Below are positions 18,336-26,522 of a stretch of 64,000 bases of DNA, piece by piece. The notes below the pieces were generated by a model. That model saw only the letters and a list, made by a program, of their open reading frames with translations, had not been told where the DNA came from and did no database searches. Source of the DNA: an uncultured Bacteroidales bacterium (GTDB lineage: Bacteria; Bacteroidota; Bacteroidia; Bacteroidales; Bacteroidaceae). Every line of letters starts with the position of its first letter. Positions within the stretch are counted from its first letter, which is position 1. The stretch is taken from positions 248,001-312,000 of the forward strand of contig CADCHQ010000001.1 of the NCBI GenBank assembly GCA_902801325.1, in the 5' to 3' direction. The position numbers were made by a program, and so were the translations under genes.

Positions 18336-19208
18336 TCATAACAGGTTTCGGAGACAACGGCTTAGTGAATCCACCCAATAGGGAATGGACAAGCCGAACG
18401 TATCTTTTATCTTTGTCTTGTCGAGGACTGAATAGGATGGACGATGGACCGGGCTGGGGAACTCGTCGCTGTGGCAGGGTTGGATGTCGCATTTGGTGTT
18501 GCCAGCCAATTGCGCGATGGCCTTCGTGAAATCGTACCACGATGTTACGCCTTCGTTCGAGTAGTGGTAAATGCCCGACTGAGGGGCTTTGAGAATATGA
18601 ACGATGGCTTCAGCCAGGTCGAGGGCATAGGTGGGAGTCCCGACTTGGTCGAATACCACCTTCAGCTGAGGCTTTGTGGACGTAAGGTTGAGCATCGTCT
18701 TAACGAAGTTCTTGCCGTATTCCGAATAGAGCCAAGCCGTACGCAAGATTATGTAGTTGCACCCGCTCGCAAGGATGGCTTGTTCTCCTTCCAGTTTCGT
18801 TTGTCCGTAAACGCCCGTTGGGGTGCCTTTCTGGTCTTCACGACAAGGTGTGTTATAAGGGTCTCCTCCGAAGACATAATCCGTGGAGATGTGAACGAGT
18901 AATCCACCTACCTCCTTCATGGCTTCGGCCAGGATTTGTGGCGCATAGGCATTCAGTCGACGGCAAAGTTGTTCGTCTGTCTCCGCCTTATCGACATTCG
19001 TGTAAGCGGCGCAGTTCACGATGGTGTCCACGCCTTCGTCTTTCACGATTTGAAGGACGGCTTCCTTGTCGGTCATATCAAGCAGACGAGTCTCCAAACC
19101 CTCGGCTTCCACCACGTCAGTGAAGATGTACTTGTCGGTGGTTGTCTGGCTTACGAGTCTCATCTCACGGCCCAACTGGCCGTTGGCTCCTGTAACAAGT
19201 ATCGTCAT
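18336..19208 (-). CDS. rfbD: dTDP-4-dehydrorhamnose reductase
   Basis: The 290-residue protein is an RfbD-type SDR with the N-terminal GANGQLG nucleotide-binding motif, the [12 protein letters not shown] block, the STDYVF block and the YGQTKLEGE catalytic Tyr-Lys segment. It reduces dTDP-4-keto-L-rhamnose to dTDP-L-rhamnose. Its ATG overlaps the stop of rfbA by four bases, so the two are translationally coupled. The epimerase gene rfbC, often found between them, is not in the window. Confidence 0.95.
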   Translation of the reverse strand: MTILVTGANGQLGREMRLVSQTTTDKYIFTDVVEAEGLETRLLDMTDKEAVLQIVKDEGVDTIVNCAAYTNVDKAETDEQLCRRLNAYAPQILAEAMKEVGGLLVHISTDYVFGGDPYNTPCREDQKGTPTGVYGQTKLEGEQAILASGCNYIILRTAWLYSEYGKNFVKTMLNLTSTKPQLKVVFDQVGTPTYALDLAEAIVHILKAPQSGIYHYSNEGVTSWYDFTKAIAQLAGNTKCDIQPCHSDEFPSPVHRPSYSVLDKTKIKDTFGLSIPYWVDSLSRCLRNLL

Positions 19209-20110
19209 TCTATTTCCTCCTGTCCGAAGCGCTTCACGTCCTCGATAACCTTCAACAGATACTGCCCGTACTGATTCTTAATCATGGGCTGAGCAAGTTG
19301 ACGCATTTTCTCTTCCGTAATCCATCCCTTGCGATAAGCTATGCCTTCGAGGCAAGCCACCTTTAATCCCTGACGCTTCTCTAAAACTTCGATATAGGTC
19401 GAGGCTTCGCTAAGCGACTCGTGCGTACCTGTGTCCAGCCAGGCGAAACCGCGTCCAAGCGTGAGCACCTTCAGTTCTCCGTCGGCAAGGAATCGCTGGT
19501 TCACCGTCGTGATTTCTAGTTCGCCTCGAGCCGAAGGCTTAATGGTTGCAGCCACGTCAACAACCTTGTTCGGATAGAAGTACAAGCCCACGACGGCATA
19601 GTTCGACTTGGGTTGCTTGGGCTTCTCCTCAATAGAGAGGCAGTTGCCTTGTTTGTCAAACTCAGCCACACCATAGCGTTCAGGGTCATTCACCCAATAG
19701 CCAAAGACGGTGGCCTTTTGTTCTTCCTCTGCCGTGCGAACGGCTTCCTGCAGCAGGGCGGAGAAACCAGCCCCGTGGAAAATGTTGTCGCCTAACACCA
19801 GACAAGCGCAATCGTCGCCCACGAATTCGCGTCCGATGATGAAGGCTTGTGCCAAACCGTCGGGACTTGGTTGTTCGGCATATTCAAACCTTACTCCAAA
19901 GTCCGAACCATCGCCTAACAAACGGCGGAAACCGGGCAGGTCGTGAGGCGTGGAAATAATCAAGATTTCACGTATGCCTGCGGTCATCAGCACCGAGATG
20001 GGATAGTAAATCATCGGCTTATCATAGATGGGCAACATTTGTTTGCTCACTCCTTTGGTGATGGGATAGAGGCGCGTGCCACTTCCTCCTGCTAAGACAA
20101 TTCCTTTCAT
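19205..20110 (-). CDS. rfbA: Glucose-1-phosphate thymidylyltransferase
   Basis: The 301-residue protein has the RfbA signature [20 protein letters not shown] split over residues 7-26, the LGDNIFHG block, and the [10 protein letters not shown] segment. It makes dTDP-glucose from dTTP and glucose 1-phosphate, feeding O-antigen or other surface-glycan synthesis. It is the first gene of the minus-strand rfbA-rfbD-rfbB set; its start lies 122 bp from the divergent luxS start. Confidence 0.95.
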   Translation of the reverse strand: MKGIVLAGGSGTRLYPITKGVSKQMLPIYDKPMIYYPISVLMTAGIREILIISTPHDLPGFRRLLGDGSDFGVRFEYAEQPSPDGLAQAFIIGREFVGDDCACLVLGDNIFHGAGFSALLQEAVRTAEEEQKATVFGYWVNDPERYGVAEFDKQGNCLSIEEKPKQPKSNYAVVGLYFYPNKVVDVAATIKPSARGELEITTVNQRFLADGELKVLTLGRGFAWLDTGTHESLSEASTYIEVLEKRQGLKVACLEGIAYRKGWITEEKMRQLAQPMIKNQYGQYLLKVIEDVKRFGQEEIE

Positions 20111-20191
20111 ACTTGTTCGATTCGTTATATAATAAAGAACGCGCGCGAGCCCTTAAAATTGTGGAAAAGCGAAACTTTTTTATTCTCTTCT

Positions 20192-20223
20192 TTTGGTATT
20201 TCGCTCACTTATTCGTACCTTTG
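20192..20223 (+). promoter_or_regulatory. Promoter of luxS
   Basis: TTTG at 20192-20195 and TACCTTTG at 20216-20223 with a 20-bp spacer match the Bacteroidetes consensus. The luxS ATG lies only 10 nt after the -7 element, so the transcript would have a leader of a few bases or none. Confidence 0.75.
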
Positions 20224-20232
20224 TCACCCGAT

Positions 20233-20709
20233 ATGGAGAAGATACCGAGTTTCACCATCGATCACGAGCGCCTTTTGAGGGGCATTTATGTCAGTCGGAA
20301 GGACCAAGTGGGAGGGGAAGTGATAACGACGTTTGACATCCGTATGAAGGAACCCAACCGTGAGCCTGCCATTGGCTTCGGAGCCTTGCACACGATAGAG
20401 CATCTGGCCGCTACATACCTGCGCAACAATCAGGATTGGAAAGATAGAATCGTGTATTGGGGACCAATGGGATGCGCCACAGGTTGTTATCTCTTGGTAA
20501 AGGGGGACTTGGAGAGCCGCGATATAGTGGAGGTTATGAAGAAAACGTTCCATTTCATCGCAGATTTCACAGGCGAAGTGCCAGGCGTGGCACCACGTGA
20601 TTGTGGGAATTACCTGCTTCACGACCTGCCTATGGCGCGCTGGGAGGCTCGCCGTTATTTGGAGACATTGGAGAATATCCGCGAGGAGAACCTCTATTAT
20701 CCAGCATAA
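20233..20709 (+). CDS. luxS: S-ribosylhomocysteine lyase (AI-2 synthase)
   Basis: The 158-residue protein starts with the conserved LuxS opening MEKIPSFTIDHERLLRG; an in-frame extension back to 20113 would precede the promoter. The metal-binding motif HTIEH and the PMGCATGCYL segment are present, along with the distal metal-binding Cys (RDCGNY). LuxS cleaves S-ribosylhomocysteine to homocysteine and DPD, the precursor of AI-2. Its substrate is made by the MTA/SAH nucleosidase encoded at 39651-40343. The gene is monocistronic and divergent from rfbA. Confidence 0.95.
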   Translation: MEKIPSFTIDHERLLRGIYVSRKDQVGGEVITTFDIRMKEPNREPAIGFGALHTIEHLAATYLRNNQDWKDRIVYWGPMGCATGCYLLVKGDLESRDIVEVMKKTFHFIADFTGEVPGVAPRDCGNYLLHDLPMARWEARRYLETLENIREENLYYPA

Positions 20710-20784
20710 GTGCTAGGGCGCAGGTATGGGCGAAGGAATGTAATAACATAATAGTCCTTAGCCTTTCAACCTTAGCCAAACATT

Positions 20785-20871
20785 GGAGAGATGCCAGAGT
20801 GGTCGAATGGACCGCACTCGAAATGCGGCGTACGGGCGACTGTACCCTGGGTTCGAATCCCAGTCTCTCCG
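20785..20871 (+). tRNA. tRNA-Ser (anticodon CGA)
   Basis: An 87-nt cloverleaf with a 7-bp acceptor stem (GGAGAGA/TCTCTCC), a long variable arm typical of class II tRNAs, the anticodon loop CTCGAAA giving anticodon CGA for UCG codons, and T-loop GGTTCGAATCC. The 3' CCA is not encoded (the sequence reads G-CA after the acceptor). Its 3' end is repeated 133 bp downstream. Confidence 0.95.
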
Positions 20872-20875
20872 CATC

Positions 20876-20906
20876 AAAAGCAGAACTTACGGGTTCTGCT
20901 TTTTTG
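20876..20906 (+). terminator. Terminator of tRNA-Ser
   Basis: AGCAGAAC (20879-20886) pairs with GTTCTGCT (20893-20900) around a 6-nt loop and is followed by six T. Confidence 0.85.
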
Positions 20907-20937
20907 TTTTGAGACAGCTATTCTCTCCCAGGCTGGG

Positions 20938-20990
20938 TTCTTGCTCCACTTCATTACGCAAGCGTAGGTCTTTGACCATCCGATTACGAA
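20938..20990 (+). repeat. Dispersed palindrome-centred repeat, copy 2
   Basis: TTCTTGCTCC, then TACGCAAGCGTA (12-bp palindrome), then TCCGATTACGA, running directly into the duplicated tRNA-Ser 3' end. It is the closest relative of the copy at 8096-8146. Confidence 0.7.
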
Positions 20991-21014
20991 TCCCAGTCTC
21001 TCCGCAAAAATCGA

Positions 21015-21043
21015 AGCCGTTCAGGTATCTGGACGGCTTTTTA
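21015..21043 (+). terminator. Second terminator after the duplicated tRNA-Ser 3' end
   Basis: AGCCGTTCAG pairs with CTGGACGGCT around a GTAT loop, followed by T5. It sits just after the repeated tRNA 3' end, as though ending a second, now lost, tRNA gene. Confidence 0.8.
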
Positions 21044-21066
21044 TTTTGCACCTTTTACAAGTTTAC

Positions 21067-21097
21067 TTGCATAACTCGCAGTTTATCCGTACATTTG
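21067..21097 (+). promoter_or_regulatory. Promoter of the GH3 gene
   Basis: TTG at 21067-21069 and TACATTTG at 21090-21097 with a 20-bp spacer; the ATG follows 37 nt after the -7 element. Confidence 0.7.
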
Positions 21098-21134
21098 CAT
21101 CGTGTGACGAATAATAATCCAAATATAATTTGCT

Positions 21135-23705
21135 ATGAGACACTTCTTTTTTCTGCTTTTGTCAAGCATGTTCTTGACCGTACAAGCCCAAGTGCTACCT
21201 TATCAGAATCCTGAGTTGAGTGCTAAAGAACGCGCTCGTGACCTTTGCAGTAGGCTTACGTTGGAGGAGAAAGCCCAACTGATGCTCGACGAATCCCCTG
21301 CAATTCCACGCTTGGGCATTAAGAAGTTCTTTTGGTGGAGCGAGGCATTGCATGGTGCTGCTAATCAGGGAAATGTGACAGTCTTTCCTGAGCCCATAGG
21401 TATGGCCTCTTCTTTCAATCCCGAACTGCTCTATCGTGTGTTTGATATCGCCAGCACGGAGTTTCGTGCACAGTATCACCATCGCATGGACAATGGTGGT
21501 GAGGATGAGAAGTTCCATAGTTTGAGTGTGTGGACTCCCAATGTAAACATTTTCCGCGATCCACGCTGGGGACGTGGACAAGAGACTTATGGTGAGGATC
21601 CCTATCTCACAAGTGTTATGGGTTCGGCTGTGGTACGTGGCTTGCAAGGTCCCGAGGATGCGAAGTATCGCAAACTTTGGGCTTGTGCCAAGCATTATGC
21701 GGTGCATAGTGGTCCGGAATATACTCGTCATTCGGCAAACCTGACGGATGTTTCATTGCGCGATTTGCAGGAAACTTATCTGCCCGCCTTCAAGACATTG
21801 GTTCAAGATGCAAAAGTGCGTGAGGTAATGTGCGCTTACCAGCGACTTGACGATGATCCTTGTTGTGGCAGTACTCGCCTCTTGCAACAGATCCTTCGCG
21901 ACGAATGGGGTTTCCAGTATTTGGTAGTCAGCGATTGCGGAGCTGTAAGCGACTTCTATACTTCACACAAGAGTTCCAGCGATGCCGCTCATGCCTCTGC
22001 AAAGGCGACAATGGCAGGTACTGATGTGGAGTGTGGTTTCGGCTATGCTTATAAGAGTATTCCCGATGCTGTTCATCAAGGTCTTATCTCGGAGGCAGAG
22101 GTCGATAAGCATGTCCTGCGCTTGCTCGAAGGTCGCTTCGATTTGGGTGAGATGGACAATCCTTCTTTGGTGGAATGGTCAAGGATTCCTTATTCAGTAA
22201 TGTCTTCCAAGGAACATACTCAGGTTGCGTTGGAGATGGCTCGCCAAAGTATTGTCCTCCTGCAGAACAAGGGTAATGTGCTCCCCCTGAAGAAGAATGC
22301 AGAACGCATAGCCGTTATTGGTCCTAATGCCGACAACAATCCCATGATGTGGGGTAACTATAATGGAATGCCTAATTATACGGTGAACATTCTCAGCGGC
22401 ATTAAGGCAAAGCAAAAGAAGGTAATGTATCTGCCAGGATGCGACCTTACTGACGATAAGGTGATGGATTGCCTGTTTGCCAATAATTGTCAGATTGGTG
22501 GTAAGCGAGGCTTGCGCGGAACCTTCTGGAACAATACAAAGATGGAAGGCACTCCCGTTACTACTGAATATTACACCACTCCCTTAGCTGTAACAACTGC
22601 AGGTATGCATAACTTTGCTCCAGGCGTGAAGATTGAAGATTTTTCAGCCAAATACGAGACTACTTTCACACCGAAAGAAGCAGGCGAGTATGTTGTGAAT
22701 GTTGAAGGATGCGGAGACTTTGAGGTCTATATCGATGGTGAGCGCAAGCAACGCGTACATTCTTGGCGCACTACTCCCACTCGCACTCCCATTCAAGCAG
22801 AGGCTGGTCGTTCATATAACATAGAGGTCCGCTACCAGTTTGTAAAGACATGGAATGCTGATATGAAGATAAATGTGGCTCGCGAAATCCCCATCGACTA
22901 TGATGCAATCATCGCCCAATTGAAAGGTATCCAGAAGGTTATCTTCGTAGGCGGAATCTCTCCTGCACTCGAAGGCGAGGAAATGCCCGTAAACATCGAC
23001 GGATTCAAAGGAGGCGACCGCACTCACATCGAACTTCCCAGCGTGCAACGCAATTTCCTGAAGGCATTGAAGCAAGCAGGAAAGACTGTTATCTTTGTCA
23101 ACTGCTCTGGTTCAGCCATCGCCCTGCAACCTGAAACAGAATCGTGCGACGCTATCGTTCAGGCTTGGTATGATGGACAAGAGGGTGGAAATGCTATTGC
23201 CGATGTGCTCTTTGGCAACTATAATCCTTCGGGCAAACTTCCTGTTACGTTCTACAAGAATTCCGAGCAATTACCTGATTACGAGGACTATTCCATGAAG
23301 GGTCGCACCTATCGCTACTTCTCCGATCCCCTCTTTGCCTTTGGTTACGGATTGAGTTACACGCAATTCAAAGTGGGCGAAGGCAAGATAGAAAAGCAAG
23401 GTGACAATTTTGTCCTGACGGTTCCTGTTAATAATATAGGAAAGCGTGATGGAACAGAGATTGTTCAAGTGTATGTTCGTGACCCGAAGGATACTGATGG
23501 TCCTCTGCGTTCGCTCCGTGCATTCCAACGTGTCGATGTGAAGGCAGGACAGACCGTCAATGCTGTAATAAAGCTTACGCCTCGCACCTTCGAGTTGTTC
23601 GATACAGCCACCAACACGATGCACGCTCACGAAGGGCGTTACCAGATATTCTATGGAAACAGTTCTCGTCCAGAAGACCTAAAGCAATTGGATGTAACAT
23701 TGTAG
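21135..23705 (+). CDS. GH3 family beta-glycosidase with PA14 insert
   Basis: The 856-residue protein has a signal peptide (MRHFFFLLLSSMFLTVQAQ), a GH3 barrel domain (about 30-340) with the nucleophile motif VVSDCGAV (Asp267) and KHYA substrate-binding block, and a second alpha/beta domain interrupted by a PA14-like beta insert (about 455-585), then a C-terminal fibronectin-III-like domain. This PA14-inserted layout is typical of Bacteroidetes beta-glucosidases and beta-xylosidases that act on exposed oligosaccharides in the periplasm or at the surface. Specificity (xylose or glucose) cannot be read from the sequence. It has its own promoter and terminator. Confidence 0.92.
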   Translation: MRHFFFLLLSSMFLTVQAQVLPYQNPELSAKERARDLCSRLTLEEKAQLMLDESPAIPRLGIKKFFWWSEALHGAANQGNVTVFPEPIGMASSFNPELLYRVFDIASTEFRAQYHHRMDNGGEDEKFHSLSVWTPNVNIFRDPRWGRGQETYGEDPYLTSVMGSAVVRGLQGPEDAKYRKLWACAKHYAVHSGPEYTRHSANLTDVSLRDLQETYLPAFKTLVQDAKVREVMCAYQRLDDDPCCGSTRLLQQILRDEWGFQYLVVSDCGAVSDFYTSHKSSSDAAHASAKATMAGTDVECGFGYAYKSIPDAVHQGLISEAEVDKHVLRLLEGRFDLGEMDNPSLVEWSRIPYSVMSSKEHTQVALEMARQSIVLLQNKGNVLPLKKNAERIAVIGPNADNNPMMWGNYNGMPNYTVNILSGIKAKQKKVMYLPGCDLTDDKVMDCLFANNCQIGGKRGLRGTFWNNTKMEGTPVTTEYYTTPLAVTTAGMHNFAPGVKIEDFSAKYETTFTPKEAGEYVVNVEGCGDFEVYIDGERKQRVHSWRTTPTRTPIQAEAGRSYNIEVRYQFVKTWNADMKINVAREIPIDYDAIIAQLKGIQKVIFVGGISPALEGEEMPVNIDGFKGGDRTHIELPSVQRNFLKALKQAGKTVIFVNCSGSAIALQPETESCDAIVQAWYDGQEGGNAIADVLFGNYNPSGKLPVTFYKNSEQLPDYEDYSMKGRTYRYFSDPLFAFGYGLSYTQFKVGEGKIEKQGDNFVLTVPVNNIGKRDGTEIVQVYVRDPKDTDGPLRSLRAFQRVDVKAGQTVNAVIKLTPRTFELFDTATNTMHAHEGRYQIFYGNSSRPEDLKQLDVTL

Positions 23706-23727
23706 CCTTGCAGAATGGCAAAATACA

Positions 23728-23776
23728 AAAGGCTAAAGGTGAGAGTGAAAGCTCATGCCTTTAGCCTTTCTTTTTA
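23728..23776 (+). terminator. Terminator of the GH3 gene
   Basis: AAAGGCTAAAGG and CCTTTAGCCTTT form a 12-bp stem around an 18-nt loop, followed by CTTTTT. It lies about 25 bp after the stop. Confidence 0.85.
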
Positions 23777-23815
23777 TTAGTAGAGAGCTTTTATCTCTCA
23801 ATTCTTATTCCGTTA

Positions 23816-23857
23816 TCTCTACGTAATCGTAGCCCCTTTGGGTTGTACGATTACTTA
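23816..23857 (+). repeat. Dispersed palindrome-centred repeat, diverged copy 3
   Basis: CTACGTAATCGTAG, then CCCCTTTG, then ACGATTACTTA aligns over about 40 bp with the 3' two-thirds of the copy at 20938-20990 (TACGCAAGCGTAG, TCTTTG, CCGATTACGA). The TTCTTGCTCC arm is not clear here. Confidence 0.5.
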
Positions 23858-23895
23858 ACTATTAATACTTAATTCTTAACTTGGCCTTTGGCCAC

Positions 23896-25131
23896 TCATC
23901 CTCTTTTCTTCATTACGGAGTTTACCACACGAATGCTCGATACGAGTTTATCTGTGCTGGTGAATACGTCTACGTTCCAAACATGGCTCGAACGCCCAAG
24001 GTGAACGGGTGTACATACTGCTCTTACAGTGTCGCCTTCGTGAGCACTCGAGACGTGATTGCCACTAACTTGCATTCCCACGACAAATTCGTCGGGTTGA
24101 CAGGCAATCATAGAGCCCAGTCCTGCTACCGTTTCGGCCAGCGCTAGCGTTGCCCCACCATGAAGGATGCCAAAGGGCTGGCGTGTACGATGGTCGACAG
24201 GCATAGTTGCCTCCACGCGCTCGGCACTGGCAAAGGTGTATTGAATGCCAAGGTTTCCCATCAGGGTTGAACCGCTTTGGGCATTCATGGCATCAATGGG
24301 TACGTTGGCAATGCGTGCCTCTTGCACGATGGCTTTCTCAATAGCTAAGGCAGCACCGTCTTGGTCATTGCTCAGCGTGGTGAAGTCGGCACAGCGGCGC
24401 ACGCCTTCAGTAGCATTTGCCATAGCCACCCCCGTGCCAGCCATCTGAATCATATTGATGTCGGCTTCGCCGTCGCCGATAGCCAGCACCTCGTCCATCC
24501 CGATTCCCATCTTTTGCACCAGTGCACTCATAGCGTAGCTCTTGCCCACTTGATAGCCCACAATCTCAAGATAATATGGATTTGAGTGAATGGTATCCAT
24601 TACACCATTGAGGTGGCGTTGCATGTGCTGTTCAAGACTGGTAAGTGCCTCCTCATCGTCACTCACGAGCATGACCTCGGCAGGCCAGTCGTCCATGGAT
24701 AGTGAGAGCACATCGTCCTGTCGCAGTGTCATGCCATTCATCTCGGACTCGTCTACGACATGGGGATTGGTAATGTCCGTACTTACTACCTCATTCCCGT
24801 CGTAGTAGGCCATTGTCAGTCCCATCTTTGTGGCTTTCTTCTCCAGATATGGCACCATTTGCGGGTCGATACGGCGTTCGAAGATTATCTGTCCTGTCTT
24901 AGCTTCCATCACCTGTGCACCATTGTACGAGATGATGTATCCGTCATAGACACCTAAGTCGATGGCTTGTGCCAGCGGCAGTATGCCGTAGGTGGGTCTA
25001 CCCGATGCCAGTGCTACCCGAATGCCCATTTGTTGTACCTTGCGCAAGGTTTGAGCCGTGCGCTTTGTCAATTCGCGGTTGCTGTTCAGCATGGTACCGT
25101 CCACGTCAAGAACAATGAGTTTGTATTTCAT
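23896..25131 (-). CDS. HAD-IIB (Cof-type) phosphatase fused to PaaI-like hotdog thioesterase
   Basis: The 411-residue protein joins two enzymes. Residues 1-265 are a Cof-type HAD phosphatase with the nucleophile motif VLDVDGTML, the SGRP block and the C-terminal GDGEADINMI metal-binding motif. Residues 275-411 are a PaaI/YbgC-like hotdog thioesterase with the signature GILHGGATLALAETVAG (Gly-His-Gly and the catalytic acid). HAD-IIB enzymes remove phosphate from sugar phosphates, FMN precursors or other small molecules; hotdog enzymes hydrolyse acyl-CoA thioesters such as DHNA-CoA. The combined task is not known to me. The reading frame is continuous, so this is a real fusion rather than two misjoined genes. 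Confidence 0.88.
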   Translation of the reverse strand: MKYKLIVLDVDGTMLNSNRELTKRTAQTLRKVQQMGIRVALASGRPTYGILPLAQAIDLGVYDGYIISYNGAQVMEAKTGQIIFERRIDPQMVPYLEKKATKMGLTMAYYDGNEVVSTDITNPHVVDESEMNGMTLRQDDVLSLSMDDWPAEVMLVSDDEEALTSLEQHMQRHLNGVMDTIHSNPYYLEIVGYQVGKSYAMSALVQKMGIGMDEVLAIGDGEADINMIQMAGTGVAMANATEGVRRCADFTTLSNDQDGAALAIEKAIVQEARIANVPIDAMNAQSGSTLMGNLGIQYTFASAERVEATMPVDHRTRQPFGILHGGATLALAETVAGLGSMIACQPDEFVVGMQVSGNHVSSAHEGDTVRAVCTPVHLGRSSHVWNVDVFTSTDKLVSSIRVVNSVMKKRG

Positions 25132-25171
25132 AATATTAATTTACGATTTACAATTTTATAAGTAGTTCGAT

Positions 25172-25200
25172 TTCTTAATTCTTAATTCTTAATTCTTCAT
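25172..25200. repeat. Heptanucleotide tract CTTAATT
   Basis: CTTAATT repeats at 7-bp spacing about three to four times in the gap between dacB and the HAD/hotdog gene and touches the dacB stop. Confidence 0.8.
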
Positions 25201-26417
25201 TTGCACAATGTTTCGCATACTTTGTCTTGGAATGCCCTGCCTGTCGAAGTTTGGCGTACGCCTTGATTGATGATACTGAAGACAAGAACGTGTCCTTCGG
25301 GCGATGTGCAATAACCCGACAGACTGGAGACGCCTTCCACAGTACCCGTCTTGGCACGAACATTTCCTTGTGCTGGGGTCTTGAGCATACGTCTCTCTAA
25401 TGTTCCGTCGATGCCAGCTATAGGCAAAGAGGGAAGCAAGTAGGAGCGGATGGGCTCGTTAGTATATGCATACTGGAGTAGCCTTACTAGTAGTTCGGGC
25501 GATACATAATTATAGAGCGACAAACCACTGCCATCGGCAATCTGATACTGAGCAGGGTCGAGTCCTGTTTCGCGAATAATCATGTCGATGTATCCAGTTG
25601 CTTCGCTTCGTCCAGCAGGACGGTGTCCGCTCAGGGAAGCCAGCTGATAGAAGAGACATTCGGCAAAATAGTTATCAGAGCGTTTCATCATGCGTTCCAG
25701 TACTTGGTCGATGGTGTGAGTCACATCGCACAAAAGCCGAGCCGAAGGCGGACACTTGGCTTGTACAACGCGGTCGATACTTGCTCCTTTTACATCCTGC
25801 AGTTTGAGGTCGGTAAGTATTTCACTCACGAAGTGATCTTTTTTATCCACCATGAGTGGGCGCAAGGGAACCGTCTTATCGTCCCAGCACCATCCCCACC
25901 CCATATCGTCCTGACTCTTCATCGTGAGGTCGAGATAGATGACACCGGCCAGCGAGTCGATGCCTACATCTTTGAGTGCCTTTGTCATTTGATACACTTC
26001 GCCTTGGGAGAGGAGGGGGTCCATTCCCCCTATGAAGCAGACATCGCCCCAGAGCACACTATCCCTTACCTCGCCGGTCACCATCATCTGCGTATGCAGT
26101 TTATAGCTTCCGCCCAGATGGCGGATAGCGCCGATGGCTGTGATTACCTTCTGACAACTGGCTGGACGCATGCGTTGACGATGATTTACGCACACCAAGT
26201 CGCGTCCGTCAGTAAGATCACGCACATATAGTCCCAGTTGGGTTGTCTCAAAAATGGGCAGATTGATGAGCGAGTCAATTTGCTGCTGCATCCTTCCCGT
26301 CCAAGTTGTCGTATCGTCAGGGATTATAGAATTACTATTATATTTATATGGGGAATCACTGGCCTTTAGTGACAAGACCAAGCCAAAGAAGATGAATAAG
26401 AGGATGTTTCGTCGCAT
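25197..26417 (-). CDS. dacB: D-alanyl-D-alanine carboxypeptidase/endopeptidase, PBP4 (S13) family
   Basis: The 406-residue protein has a signal peptide and the three S13 motifs in order: SxxK as SCQK (in PASCQKVITA), SxN as SDN (in KRSDNYFAE), and KTG (in VRAKTGTVEG). PBP4-type enzymes trim or cut peptidoglycan cross-links in the periplasm. It is shorter than E. coli PBP4, as usual for Bacteroidetes. It is divergent from nadB, with 105 bp between the starts. Confidence 0.92.
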   Translation of the reverse strand: MRRNILLFIFFGLVLSLKASDSPYKYNSNSIIPDDTTTWTGRMQQQIDSLINLPIFETTQLGLYVRDLTDGRDLVCVNHRQRMRPASCQKVITAIGAIRHLGGSYKLHTQMMVTGEVRDSVLWGDVCFIGGMDPLLSQGEVYQMTKALKDVGIDSLAGVIYLDLTMKSQDDMGWGWCWDDKTVPLRPLMVDKKDHFVSEILTDLKLQDVKGASIDRVVQAKCPPSARLLCDVTHTIDQVLERMMKRSDNYFAECLFYQLASLSGHRPAGRSEATGYIDMIIRETGLDPAQYQIADGSGLSLYNYVSPELLVRLLQYAYTNEPIRSYLLPSLPIAGIDGTLERRMLKTPAQGNVRAKTGTVEGVSSLSGYCTSPEGHVLVFSIINQGVRQTSTGRAFQDKVCETLCK

Positions 26418-26489
26418 AAATAGAACATCTTTTGCCGTAAAGTTACAAATTATTTGGCTAAGGTCGCATATGGATTAACCTTTTTTATG

Positions 26490-26497
26490 TAAATTTG
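26490..26497 (+). promoter_or_regulatory. Likely -7 element of nadB
   Basis: TAAATTTG matches TAnnTTTG and lies 25 nt before the nadB ATG. No well-spaced TTTG -33 element is obvious. Confidence 0.5.
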
Positions 26498-26522
26498 TGG
26501 TCAAATACATAACAACAGTACC

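Larger units (their letters stand above)
20854..21006. repeat. Direct repeat of the tRNA-Ser 3' end, att-like
   Basis: The 20 bp CGAATCCCAGTCTCTCCGCA occur at the tRNA-Ser 3' end (20854-20873) and again, identical, at 20987-21006. Between them lie the tRNA terminator and a copy of the palindrome-centred dispersed repeat. This is the footprint expected of a tRNA-targeting integration or of a deleted tandem tRNA copy; no integrase is nearby. Confidence 0.8.

Noticed and set aside
20113-20232. N-terminal extension of LuxS
   Set aside because: It includes the promoter, and LuxS proteins normally start at MEKIPSF.
20854-21006. Complete integrated element at tRNA-Ser
   Set aside because: Only 133 bp separate the repeated ends and no integrase or cargo is present, so at most a scar remains.
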